A stretch of DNA of 42,584 bases from Thermohalobaculum sp039030915 (GTDB lineage Bacteria > Pseudomonadota > Alphaproteobacteria > Rhodobacterales > Rhodobacteraceae), in the NCBI GenBank assembly GCA_039030915.1, contig JBCCDG010000021.1:1-42584 (forward strand), read 5' to 3'. Each line of letters starts with the position of its first letter. Positions within the stretch are counted from its first letter, which is position 1. The notes beneath the pieces are model-generated. The model was not told the DNA's origin. It worked only from the letters and a program-made list of their open reading frames with translations, and did not search any database. Shown here in pieces: positions 1 to 8,249 of the stretch. The position numbers and the translations under genes are program-made.

Positions 1-263
1 ACGAAACTGTGCATGAACAGATCCTCGATCAAATCATGGGCGTCAGTTTGCGCGATACTGAGCAAAGTTGGTTGGTCAGGCCTGCCCGCCTGGCGGAATC
101 TGGGGCCGGACGGCCGTCCGCGCAGCAGCTGAGGCGATGCGCCCTGGGGGCGGGCCGGCGGGTGGGCGGCCGCGGCGGCCCGGCGCCCGCAGGGGCGCGG
201 GGACGAGGAGGCCGGGCACCCGCCGACCCGCCTTCCCACACAGCTCCTCACAGCGGGGCAGGG
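1..263. other. No supported gene (left edge)
   Basis: I cannot assign a gene to this stretch. One minus-strand frame stays open from about 239 to the left edge and includes an ATG at 14, so the neighbour on that strand could begin here, but no family is recognisable. The centre (about 150-235) is extremely GC-rich and self-complementary and could act as a transcript end for the minus-strand DUF6476 gene that stops at 264. No T-tract or promoter is evident. Confidence 0.3.
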
Positions 264-620
264 TCACTCCCGCAGGATCGTCGTGACCCCCAGGGCGGCG
301 CCCGTCGCGGCGTCGAAGCTGCGAAGCCGCTCCTGCCCGCGTGCATCCTCCGTCGTCACCAAGAGCGTCCCGGCCCCGCGCCCCAGCGCCGTGATCCGCT
401 CCCCTGCGGGCAGGACCAGCCGCTCCGCCGCCACCGGCTCCACGCCATCCGCCGTCACCCGGGGCGCGGAGGGCACCATCAGGAGGCGGATGACAAGAAG
501 CGCCACCACCGCTACCACCCCGAGGATGGAGACCACCGTCAGCACCGTCACGAGAAGACGCAGACGCCGTACCTGCGGCGGCTCAGGCAGGTCCTCGTCG
601 TCGTCGATGCGCCGCACCAT
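264..620 (-). CDS. DUF6476 family single-pass membrane protein
   Basis: Small protein of 118 residues. An acidic N-terminus (DDDED at residues 6-10) and the PPQVRRLRLL motif lead into one hydrophobic helix at about residues 20-48, followed by a periplasmic-type tail of about 70 residues. This architecture and its place divergent from an RluA-type synthase match the DUF6476 family known mainly from Rhodobacterales; its function is not known. The ATG at 620 was chosen because the conserved acidic/PPQVRRLR start follows it directly; an in-frame ATG at 749 would add arginine-rich sequence and run into rluD. Only 38 bases separate it from the divergent rluD start, so the two promoters must lie back to back or overlap the coding ends. 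Confidence 0.72.
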   Translation of the reverse strand: MVRRIDDDEDLPEPPQVRRLRLLVTVLTVVSILGVVAVVALLVIRLLMVPSAPRVTADGVEPVAAERLVLPAGERITALGRGAGTLLVTTEDARGQERLRSFDAATGAALGVTTILRE

Positions 621-658
621 GCCGCTCTCCCCCACCGGCCGATCCCGCGGACGCGCCC

Positions 659-1807
659 ATGGCTGAGCCGTCCGCCGCCGGCACCGGGGAGGACGACCCT
701 GATCTCCTCGGGGAGACGGGCGACGCATCCGGCGCGGCCGCGCCTTCATACCGGGAATTCATCGTGACGGAAGCGCTCGCGGGCGAAAGGCTCGACAAGG
801 CGCTCGCAGCACTTGCGGCCGGGCCCGAGGCGGAGGGCGGCGCGCCCCCCCTCAGCCGCTCCCGCATTGCCGAGGCGCTCGCCACGGGCCGGGTGTTCGA
901 CACCGAGGGCCGTCCCGCCCCCGCCCGCGGCGCGCGGGCCAAGGCCGGCGCCACCTGGCGCATCGCCCTGCCCCCGCCAGCCCCCGCACGGCCCGAGCCG
1001 GAAGCCATCCCGCTCGACATCGTATACGAGGACGCGCATCTCATCGTGGTTGAGAAGCCCGTCGGCATGGTCGTCCACCCCGCACCCGGTGCCGAGCGCG
1101 GCACACTCGTCAACGCGCTCCTGCATCACTGCGGCGATAGCCTCACCGGCATCGGCGGGGAGCGGCGGCCGGGCATCGTGCATCGGATCGACAAGGATAC
1201 CTCGGGCCTCCTCGTCGTCGCCAAGACGGAAGCGGCACTGGCAGGTCTCGCCGCCCGCTTCGCCTCCCATGACATCGACAGGCTCTACCGCGCTGTGCTC
1301 TGGGGCGTGCCCAGACTGGGGGATCCGCGGGTCATGGGCCTGTCCGCCGTCACCCGTGCCGCGCGCGCCGGCACCCTCCGGATCGAGGCGCCCGTGGCGC
1401 GCCATCCGACCGATCGCAAGCGCATGGCCGTGCGGGAGGGCGGGCGGCGCGCGGTGACCGAGCTCACGCCGCTGGCCGCGCTGCCCGACGCCGCGGCGAG
1501 CCCGTGGGCCGCCCTCGTCGAGTGCCGGCTAGAGACGGGGCGGACGCATCAGATCCGCGTCCATGCCGCCCATATCGGCCATCCGCTGATCGGCGATCCA
1601 GTCTACGGCCAGGGGCGCCGCCGCCCGCCGCGCGACGCCGGCAGCGCGGGCGAGGCCGCCCTCGCCTTTCCGCGCCAGGCCCTCCACGCCGCCTGCCTCG
1701 GCTTCGGGCATCCGGTCACAGGCGTGCCGCTCAGCTTCGAGAGCCCGCTCCCCAGCGATATGGCAGTCCTTCTCGACGCGCTCGCCAACGCGCCCGGCGG
1801 GGCCTGA
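659..1807 (+). CDS. rluD: RluA/RluD family 23S rRNA pseudouridine synthase
   Basis: 382 residues. It isomerises uridine to pseudouridine in RNA, most likely helix 69 of 23S rRNA if it is the RluD orthologue. An S4-like RNA-binding segment (about residues 31-80, with GERLDKAL and LSRSRIAEAL) precedes the catalytic domain. The family motif HRIDKDTSGLLVVAKT lies at about 175-190, with Asp178 as the catalytic aspartate, and a second conserved block RLETGRTHQIRVH is present. The first 30 residues are acidic and unconserved, so the true start could be slightly internal. It is followed after about 210 bases by rpoH, a neighbourhood common in Rhodobacterales. The RluD rather than RluC assignment is inferred from this context. 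Confidence 0.85.
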   Translation: MAEPSAAGTGEDDPDLLGETGDASGAAAPSYREFIVTEALAGERLDKALAALAAGPEAEGGAPPLSRSRIAEALATGRVFDTEGRPAPARGARAKAGATWRIALPPPAPARPEPEAIPLDIVYEDAHLIVVEKPVGMVVHPAPGAERGTLVNALLHHCGDSLTGIGGERRPGIVHRIDKDTSGLLVVAKTEAALAGLAARFASHDIDRLYRAVLWGVPRLGDPRVMGLSAVTRAARAGTLRIEAPVARHPTDRKRMAVREGGRRAVTELTPLAALPDAAASPWAALVECRLETGRTHQIRVHAAHIGHPLIGDPVYGQGRRRPPRDAGSAGEAALAFPRQALHAACLGFGHPVTGVPLSFESPLPSDMAVLLDALANAPGGA

Positions 1808-2017
1808 GCGGGGGAACGAGCACTCGGCCTGAGTTGCCCGGCGCGCACCGGCCCGCAACCGTTCCCGAAGGGCTTGCGCCCCGTGCAGCGCGCTTCCGGA
1901 AATCCGCACGAAAGCCCGTGAACCTTTCGGCAAGATCAACGCCCCACTGTCGCTCGGGGCCGTGCGACTATATGTGGAGGTCAAGGGACGGCGACGAAGA
2001 ATAGGAGCCATACGGCC

Positions 2018-2923
2018 ATGAGCAGCTATGCGAACCTCCCGGCGCCCTCTCCGGAACAGGGGATGAGCCGGTATCTGTCGGAGATCCGCAAGTTCCCGAT
2101 GCTGGAGCAGGAAGAAGAGTTCATGCTTGCGAAGGCCTGGGTCGATCACGGCGACCGGGAAAGCGCGCACAAGCTCGTGACGTCGCATCTCCGCCTCGCG
2201 GCCAAGATCGCCATGGGCTATCGCGGCTACGGGCTGCCGACGGCCGAAGTGATCTCGGAGGCCAATGTGGGCCTCATGCAGGCGGTCAAGCGCTTCGATC
2301 CGGACAAGGGCTTCAGGCTTGCGACGTATGCGATGTGGTGGATCCGGGCGAGCATCCAGGAATACATCCTGCGCTCCTGGTCCATGGTGAAGCTCGGCAC
2401 GACAGCCGCGCAGAAGAAGCTCTTCTTCAATCTGCGCAAGGCGAAGGGCAAGATCGGCGCGCTCGAGGAGGGCGACCTGCGGCCCGAGCACGTGCAGAAG
2501 ATCGCCAAGGACCTCGGCGTGAACGAGACCGAGGTGGTGAACATGAACCGCCGCCTCTCGGGCGGGGGCGACAGCTCGCTCAACACGCCCCTCAAGGGCG
2601 ACGGCGAGAGCACGACCGAATGGCAGGACTGGCTGGCCGACGACGATGCAGACCAGGCGGCCGTCTATGCGGAGACGCAGGAACTCGATGCGCGCCGCGA
2701 GCTCCTGATGGAAGCGCTCGAGACCCTCAACGACCGCGAGAAGCACATCCTTACGGAGCGTCGCCTCCAGGAGGAGCCGGTGACGCTCGAGGATCTCTCC
2801 AAGGTCTATAATGTGAGCCGGGAGCGTATCCGCCAGATCGAGGTCCGCGCCTTCGAGAAGCTGCAGAAGCGCATGCGCGAGCTTGCGAGTTCCAAGGGCA
2901 TGCTCGACCGCGCCCGCACCTAG
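2018..2923 (+). CDS. rpoH: RNA polymerase sigma-32 factor RpoH
   Basis: 301 residues. Directs RNA polymerase to heat-shock (and in alphaproteobacteria often oxidative-stress) promoters. Region 2 is visible as KRFDPDKGFRLATYAMWWIRASIQ (from residue 91, written here in two overlapping parts: KRFDPDKGFRLATY and MWWIRASIQ). It is followed by the RpoH box QKKLFFNLR at 132-140, which separates RpoH from RpoD and RpoS. Region 4.2 with SRERIRQIEVRAFEKLQ closes the protein. The ATG at 2018 follows an AGGAG at about 2003. An AT-rich CTATAT (1968-1973) upstream could be a -10 element, but I see no convincing -35. Rhodobacterales often have two rpoH genes; which paralogue this is cannot be told from the window. 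Confidence 0.95.
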   Translation: MSSYANLPAPSPEQGMSRYLSEIRKFPMLEQEEEFMLAKAWVDHGDRESAHKLVTSHLRLAAKIAMGYRGYGLPTAEVISEANVGLMQAVKRFDPDKGFRLATYAMWWIRASIQEYILRSWSMVKLGTTAAQKKLFFNLRKAKGKIGALEEGDLRPEHVQKIAKDLGVNETEVVNMNRRLSGGGDSSLNTPLKGDGESTTEWQDWLADDDADQAAVYAETQELDARRELLMEALETLNDREKHILTERRLQEEPVTLEDLSKVYNVSRERIRQIEVRAFEKLQKRMRELASSKGMLDRART

Positions 2924-3486
2924 ACCCATGGGCACCGGCCGACCGTCGTTCGAGCCCATCGCCGCCACGGGCCTGCGGCTCAGCCATCGGGCTTTGCCGT
3001 TGGTGCGCGGGCGGGGCGGTGTGGTCGGACAAGGGGCTATATCGCCATCGGCGGGGTCGAGCGCGGTATGATGCACCCGGAAGCGCTCCCCTTCGCGCGC
3101 ATCCGAGTGATATCGAGCGGATCCCAGCAGCTGCCGGCCGGATCGGTGACGTGTGCGCCTTCATCGGTGAGCGCAAGAGCCGCTGCGTGGCGTCGTGGTG
3201 GGCCAGCTCCCCGCGAACGACAATCGCGCGGCCACCGGCTCCGCGTAGCCTGAAACCACTTCAAGGCGCCGCGTCCACGGCCCCGCCTGCGGTTAGCGGC
3301 GTACCCGCGGCGCGCTGCAGACGCATCGCGTGTGGCGGGTCCGTGGCGGCGGCCGCGTTCCGCATGAACGATGCCGCGAAGGGTACGGTTTCATGGGAAC
3401 GGAGGTGAGGGGCCGCTCGGCACATCGCGCGCAAGAGCGGCAGCAGACCGGCAGGGGTCTTTTCGCGACTCAGCCAGCGGCGCCGC
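2924..3486. other. Gene-free interval after rpoH
   Basis: About 560 bases between rpoH and the 3' end of the minus-strand DsbD-N-like gene. Several open frames exist on both strands, but none has recognisable motifs, a convincing ribosome site or plausible composition. No tRNA fold, no perfect strong hairpin with a T-tract and no repeat was found. It may hold the 3' ends of the two convergent transcripts or a decayed gene, but nothing can be supported. Confidence 0.4.
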
Positions 3487-4356
3487 TCAGCCCGTGGTCG
3501 GTATGCAGCCCTCGATCTCGGCGGCGATCCCGGTCGCAAGCAGCGTGAAGCGGAGATCGCCGCGCCCCACCCAGGCCTCCGCGCTGCCGAGGCGGAGTAC
3601 TGCCTCGAGCGTGACCGCACCGTCCTCTGCCGCAGCGAGGCTTGGCGGCTCGACCCACGAGCCTTCTGGCCCCTCGACGATCACCAGCGGCAAGGGACCG
3701 CCGGCCACCGCGGCGGCAGGCATGAGGAAGCGGGCGCTCACCTGTCGCGCCTTCCCCGCCCCAGCGATCCGGCAAGCAACGAGATGCACGCCGCTCACCG
3801 CAGGGCCATCGGGCATCGCATCCCGCGCCGCTGCGATCGCGCCGTCATGGATGCTGGACGACGCCGAGGGCACCGCCACCGTCTCCGAGACCTGCTCGAA
3901 GACGCAGATGTCCTTGCAGACGCCGAGCGTCCCCTCGAGCCGAAGCGTCACGGGCTCGCCCGCCAGCGTGGGCGTCAGCGTCAGCGGCAGCACCACCCGG
4001 TCGCCATAGCCGAGGGTGGTGTAGCCGAAGCTCTCGAAGACCTCCGGCGCGGGCCAGCCGACTTCGATATCGGCGAGGTTTCCGGAGCCTGTCCAGTCGA
4101 GCATCGGGGGCACGCCCGCCTCACCCGGCTGTCGCCAATAGGTCTTCCATCCCGGCCGCATCTTGAGGACCAGCGCGGCCGATTGCCGACCGTCCGCCAG
4201 CCGCCCACCCGGCAGGAGCTGCGCGCTGAGGAAAGACTCGCCCCGCGACACCACCTGCTGCGCCTGCGCCGGTAGAGCGAGGGCACCAGCCATCGCCGAC
4301 AGCGTCAGTGCACGCACCAAAGCCGCGACGCGGCGCTTACGGTCACCCATGCTCAT
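3487..4356 (-). CDS. Periplasmic DsbD N-terminal-like (thiol:disulfide interchange) protein
   Basis: 289 residues. An N-terminal signal peptide (KRR at 6-8, hydrophobic core to about residue 30, cleavage near AQAQ) indicates export. The mature part resembles the DsbD N-terminal / disulphide-corrector domain (PF11412 type): GWKTYWRQPGEAGVPP, the aromatic block ESFGYTTLGYGD, and a LGVCKDICVF segment whose two cysteines are spaced CxxxC. It is likely a stand-alone periplasmic thiol-redox partner; there is no transmembrane or thioredoxin domain of full DsbD. The ATG at 4356 (or 4350) was preferred to one at 4464 because the signal peptide begins there and the longer version would overlap the divergent yqgE. 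Redox activity is inferred from the family. Confidence 0.75.
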   Translation of the reverse strand: MSMGDRKRRVAALVRALTLSAMAGALALPAQAQQVVSRGESFLSAQLLPGGRLADGRQSAALVLKMRPGWKTYWRQPGEAGVPPMLDWTGSGNLADIEVGWPAPEVFESFGYTTLGYGDRVVLPLTLTPTLAGEPVTLRLEGTLGVCKDICVFEQVSETVAVPSASSSIHDGAIAAARDAMPDGPAVSGVHLVACRIAGAGKARQVSARFLMPAAAVAGGPLPLVIVEGPEGSWVEPPSLAAAEDGAVTLEAVLRLGSAEAWVGRGDLRFTLLATGIAAEIEGCIPTTG

Positions 4357-4445
4357 GAGCGACACATAGGATATCCGGAGGGACACGACACCTCCCGATT
4401 TCGTGAGGGCATTGCGCTTGGGCCCGCCAGGCGTAACATCCGCGC

Positions 4446-5045
4446 ATGGACGAAACCGACGCATCCCCCGACGACGAAACCGACCCGAAGGCGGCCTTCC
4501 TCGCCGGCCAGATCCTGATCGCGATGCCGACCATGCCCGACCCGCGCTTCAGGCGCAGTCTCGTCTATCTCTGCTCGCATTCGGGCGAGGGTGCCATGGG
4601 CCTCATGATCAACCGCGAGGCCGATGGCGTGAGCATGGCGGATCTCTTCGCCAAGCTCGAGATACCGCTGCCCGAAGAGATCGGCGTCGAGCCCATTCGC
4701 GTGGGCGGTCCGGTCGAGACGGGGCGCGGCTTCGTGCTGCATTCGGACGACTACCATGCCGACGATGCCTCGCTCCGCATCGAGGCGGGCGTGTCGATGA
4801 CCGCCACCCTCGAGATACTGCATGCCATTGCGCGGGGCGAGGGGCCGAGGGACCGCTTCGTCGCGCTCGGCTATGCGTGCTGGGGTCCGGGCCAGCTCGA
4901 GATGGAGCTCAGGCAGAACGGCTGGCTCGCCTGCCCGGCGGACGCGGAGCTTCTCTTCGGCGATGCGCAGGACGAGAAATGGTCCCGCGCGCTCGGCAAG
5001 CTCGGCATCTCCGCAGCACTCCTCGCCGGCGGGGGCACGGCGTGA
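4446..5045 (+). CDS. yqgE: YqgE/AlgH family protein (UPF0301)
   Basis: 199 residues. The family hallmarks are clear: FLAGQILIAMPTMPDPRF near residues 18-35, RSLVYLCSHSGEGAMGLMIN, and VGGPV at about 87-91, with the late LGYACWGPGQLE block. Length fits the family (about 185-200). These are soluble proteins of unsettled function: the AlgH name comes from alginate regulation in Pseudomonas, and no enzymatic role is established. It is divergent from the DsbD-N-like gene with about 90 bases between starts, and 66 bases upstream of the GT87 gene. Confidence 0.9.
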   Translation: MDETDASPDDETDPKAAFLAGQILIAMPTMPDPRFRRSLVYLCSHSGEGAMGLMINREADGVSMADLFAKLEIPLPEEIGVEPIRVGGPVETGRGFVLHSDDYHADDASLRIEAGVSMTATLEILHAIARGEGPRDRFVALGYACWGPGQLEMELRQNGWLACPADAELLFGDAQDEKWSRALGKLGISAALLAGGGTA

Positions 5046-5111
5046 GAGCCGCGCGGCCGCGCCGTTAGCCGACGGCACCGCAGAGACAGCAAGACGATCT
5101 CCGGGGGCGCG

Positions 5112-6335
5112 ATGTTTGAGATCTTCCGCGGCCGGCCGCGCCTTGGGGCGGCGTTCCTCGCAGGCGCCCTCGTGCTCCTCGCCGCCGCCCTTGCCTATAT
5201 CGCACCGAAGGTGCTGAGCGACGCGATCGCAATCGATTTCCGCTTCATCTGGCTTGCGGGCACGCTTTGGAGCGAGGGGATCGATCCCTATGGCGCCGCC
5301 TTCGCGGCGGAGGCGGAGGCGCGGCTTCGCCCGGGCAACGTCCCGTCCTTTCTCCTCTACCCGCCCGGGTGGTGGGGCATCGCGGTTGCGTTCGCAGCGC
5401 TCGACGAGACGACCGCGAGCCTTCTCTGGCGGGTCGTCTCGATCCTCGCGGCGGCGTTAGGGGCGGGTGCCATGCTGCTGGCGCTTCGGCGTGAGACGGA
5501 TGCGGACTGGCGGGCGCTGACGGGGCTGGGGGCCCTCGCTTTGGCGCTGACGCTCGGGTCGGTCGCGGCGGCCAACAATATCACCATCGCGCAGACCTCC
5601 ATGCTGGTGCTGCTGGGGGGTGGGCTCGCGGGTGCGGGCGTGATCGCGGGATCGCGGGCGGCGCTGATCGCAGGGCTCCTGATCCTGTCGCTGAAGCCTT
5701 CCATCGGGCTCGCCTTCGTGCCGTGCCTCCTGCTCCTGCGTACGCCGCTTCTCGGCACAGTAGCGCTCGGGCTGCTCGTCCTCGCCATCTCGGCACCACC
5801 GCTGCTCGCCTTCGGGCCGATCGAGACCGTGCGGGGCTTTATCGAGAGCGCAGGGCGCTACGGCTCGCTCGACATCAATGCAGGACCGGCGCTCACGGGG
5901 CTGCGCCATCTTGCCTGGCAGGCGACGGGGGCTGCACCCTCGGCGATGCTGCTGCTCGGGCTCAGCGGGATCGTCTCGGCGCTCGGCATCTGGGCGGCAC
6001 GGCCGCTGGCGGGGACGGCAGCGGGGCGCGCGCTCGCCTTCGCCTTCGCGATCTCGACGCTGCTCTGCGTCGCGCCCCTTCACAGCTACGACTTCGTGTT
6101 CCTGCTGCCCCTCCTGCTGCTCATCCCGCTCCTGCGCGTGGCGGATGGGATGGTCATCGGGGCTGCGTTCCTCTTCACGATGCGCTCGACGAATATCGCG
6201 CCGCTCTTGGGGCTGGTGCCGGAAGGCTCCGTCCTGCCAGGGACGACGGTCAACACGCTCGCGGCGCTGGCGCTCTTCCTGTGGTTTGCAGCCCGGCTCG
6301 GCCTTGCACTGCGCAGCGCGACGCGGGACGGCTGA
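5112..6335 (+). CDS. GT87 (DUF2029) family polytopic glycosyltransferase
   Basis: 407 residues, strongly hydrophobic with roughly ten membrane helices. The DFRFIWLAG segment (about residues 42-50) followed by a GIDPYG motif near residue 57 is typical of the GT87/DUF2029 C-type mannosyltransferase-like family, in which an acidic residue in the first extracytoplasmic loop is catalytic. Donor is expected to be a polyprenyl-phosphate sugar; the acceptor cannot be deduced. The ATG at 5112 is preceded by GGGGGCG. Its 3' end is only 4 bases from the convergent GNAT gene. No cell-envelope biosynthesis genes lie beside it. Confidence 0.75.
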   Translation: MFEIFRGRPRLGAAFLAGALVLLAAALAYIAPKVLSDAIAIDFRFIWLAGTLWSEGIDPYGAAFAAEAEARLRPGNVPSFLLYPPGWWGIAVAFAALDETTASLLWRVVSILAAALGAGAMLLALRRETDADWRALTGLGALALALTLGSVAAANNITIAQTSMLVLLGGGLAGAGVIAGSRAALIAGLLILSLKPSIGLAFVPCLLLLRTPLLGTVALGLLVLAISAPPLLAFGPIETVRGFIESAGRYGSLDINAGPALTGLRHLAWQATGAAPSAMLLLGLSGIVSALGIWAARPLAGTAAGRALAFAFAISTLLCVAPLHSYDFVFLLPLLLLIPLLRVADGMVIGAAFLFTMRSTNIAPLLGLVPEGSVLPGTTVNTLAALALFLWFAARLGLALRSATRDG

Positions 6336-6339
6336 TCGC

Positions 6340-6984
6340 TCAGACCCGACCGCGGCGGTCGATGCGCAGGGCCGCGTAGAGCACGTGGTTGCGCCAGCGT
6401 CCGGCGATCTGGAGATAGGCCTGTGCGACGCCCTCGTACTTGAAGCCGACCCGCTCGAGCAGTTTGCGCGAGGCCTCGTTCTCCGGCAGGCAGGCCGCTT
6501 CGAGACGGGAGAGCCGCATCGACCCGAAGGCATGGTCCCGCAGCGCCGCAAGCGCCTCGCGCATGTAGCCCTGCCGCGCATAGCGCCCGCCGGTCCAATA
6601 GCCGAGCGTGCCCGCCTGCGCCGGATCGCGCCGGATGTTCGAGAGCGTAACGCCGCCGATGACCGCGCCTGTCGCCTGGTCAATGAGGAAGAGCGGCAGC
6701 GCCTCGCCCGCCCGCACCGATCGTTCGGCCCAGAAGACGCGGGTGCGGAAGGCGCGATGGCTCAGATGGTCCACCGCCCATTCAGGCTCCCACGGCTTGA
6801 GGAAGGTCGCGCTTTCGCGGCGAAGGCTCGCCCAGCTCTCGTAGTCCGCCATCTGCGGCGGGCGGAGCAGCAGCCGTTCGGTGGCTATCAACACCCGCGG
6901 CTTGCCCCGCCGGGCGAACATCGAGGCGAACGGGTTCACGCTCATGGCACTGAGAACGGTGCCGCCGCGCGTCGCATCGCGCAT
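6340..6984 (-). CDS. GNAT N-acetyltransferase, RimJ/RimL-like
   Basis: 214 residues. The core starts with TERLLLRPPQMADYESWASL (around residues 34-54), typical of RimJ/RimL/SpeG-type acetyltransferases. It continues with IGGVTLSNIRR and an acetyl-CoA-binding region that includes YWTGGRYARQGYMREAL, then the ENEASRKLLERVGF signature. It likely acetylates a protein N-terminus or a small amine. The ATG at 6984 lies 2 bases after the M16 peptidase stop, so it is the last gene of the thrC-M16-GNAT operon; an internal ATG at 6945 is an alternative start. Confidence 0.83.
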   Translation of the reverse strand: MRDATRGGTVLSAMSVNPFASMFARRGKPRVLIATERLLLRPPQMADYESWASLRRESATFLKPWEPEWAVDHLSHRAFRTRVFWAERSVRAGEALPLFLIDQATGAVIGGVTLSNIRRDPAQAGTLGYWTGGRYARQGYMREALAALRDHAFGSMRLSRLEAACLPENEASRKLLERVGFKYEGVAQAYLQIAGRWRNHVLYAALRIDRRGRV

Positions 6985-6986
6985 CG

Positions 6987-8249
6987 TCAGGCGGCGAGGC
7001 GCGCGGCGAGGCTCGCCGCGTCCTCCGCCGCGCCGACGGGGCCGTAGAGCGCGAGGGCGGGGGGCGAGGCGAGGAACGAAGCGATTGCGCCCCGCGTCTC
7101 GCCGAGCCCCACGGCGTCGATCTTCGCCAGCGTCTCCTCGAGCGGGACGGGCCGGCCCCAGATGGCAACTGATGCGGCCAGCCGTTCGGCCCGCGAGGAA
7201 GCGCCCTCGACCCCCATCACGAGACCGGCACGCACCTGTGCCCGCGCCCGCTCGACCTCCGCCATCGTGAGATCAGTGGCCGCGCGGTGAAGCTCGTCTG
7301 CCGTCAGCCGCACGAGCCCGCCGAGCGCATCGGCCGAGGTGCCGGCATAGACGGTCAGGAGCCCCGTCTCCGCATAGGAGCCGGCCTGCGCGAAGATCGT
7401 GTAGCAGAGCCCCCGCTTCTCCCGCGCCTCCTGGAAGAGGCGGGAGGACATGCCGCCGCCGAGTGCCATCGCCGCAATCTGCGCGGCATAGTGCTGCCCG
7501 TCGCGATAGCCCGGCGCCTGCAGACCGAGGCAGAAATGCGCCTGCTCGAAATCGCGGACGACCCGATGCTCGCCGCCCTGGAAGACCGCCGGCGCCTCCT
7601 CGGCCGCCGCGCCCGGCGCCATCCCGCCGAAGAGCCGCTCGGCCATCGCAAGGATCGCGGCGTGGTCCACATTGCCGGCGGCAGAGAGGATCATGCGGCC
7701 CGGCCGGTAATGCCGTCCGATGAAGCCGGCCAGCGCGTCCCGGCCGTAGCTGCCCACGCCCTCGGGCTTGCCGAGGATCGGGCGGCCGAGCGCATTGCCG
7801 GGAAAGGCGGTTTCCTGAAGCCAGTCGAAGATGATGTCGTCGGGCGTATCGTGCGCGAGGCCGATCTCGGAGAGGATCACGCCGCGCTCGAGCTCGAGCT
7901 CGTTCGCATCGAGCGCGGGGTCGAGCAGGATGTCCGCGATGATGTCGAGCGCGCGGGGCACGTCCTCCCCCATCACTCGGGCGTAGAACGCCGTGCGCTC
8001 CCGCGAGGTGTAGGCGTTGAGGTGCCCGCCGACATCCTCGATCTCCTCCGCGATGGCCTGGGCCGAGCGCCGCCTGGTGCCCTTGAAGGCCATGTGCTCG
8101 AGGAAATGCGCGATACCGTTCTCCTCGGCGCCCTCGTGCCGGGAGCCGGCCTCGATCCAGATGCCGATGCATGCGGAGCGCAGGCCCTCGATCCGCTCCG
8201 TCACGACGCGAAAGCCGTTGGGAAGCTCGCTGAGCGCGACCGTGCTCAT
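6987..8249 (-). CDS. M16 family zinc peptidase (mitochondrial processing peptidase-like)
   Basis: 420 residues, one pitrilysin/M16B-type protein. The inverted zinc motif HFLEH (HxxEH) is at residues 48-52, and the third zinc ligand is probably Glu128 in ERGVILSEI. An R-rich dimer-side domain contains the GLCYTIFAQAG segment near residue 285. There is no signal peptide, so it is probably cytoplasmic; homologues act on short peptides. Its ATG overlaps the thrC stop by 4 bases (ATGA type), indicating translational coupling. The thrC-M16-GNAT order is widely conserved in Rhodobacterales. Confidence 0.9.
   Translation of the reverse strand: MSTVALSELPNGFRVVTERIEGLRSACIGIWIEAGSRHEGAEENGIAHFLEHMAFKGTRRRSAQAIAEEIEDVGGHLNAYTSRERTAFYARVMGEDVPRALDIIADILLDPALDANELELERGVILSEIGLAHDTPDDIIFDWLQETAFPGNALGRPILGKPEGVGSYGRDALAGFIGRHYRPGRMILSAAGNVDHAAILAMAERLFGGMAPGAAAEEAPAVFQGGEHRVVRDFEQAHFCLGLQAPGYRDGQHYAAQIAAMALGGGMSSRLFQEAREKRGLCYTIFAQAGSYAETGLLTVYAGTSADALGGLVRLTADELHRAATDLTMAEVERARAQVRAGLVMGVEGASSRAERLAASVAIWGRPVPLEETLAKIDAVGLGETRGAIASFLASPPALALYGPVGAAEDAASLAARLAA

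Noticed and set aside
9..767. 252-codon plus-strand frame across the left edge and the DUF6476 gene
   Set aside because: Runs antisense through DUF6476 into rluD; arginine/proline-rich sequence without family motifs.
1968..1973. CTATAT as the -10 of an rpoH promoter
   Set aside because: No acceptable -35 at 16-18 bases upstream, so not listed as a promoter.
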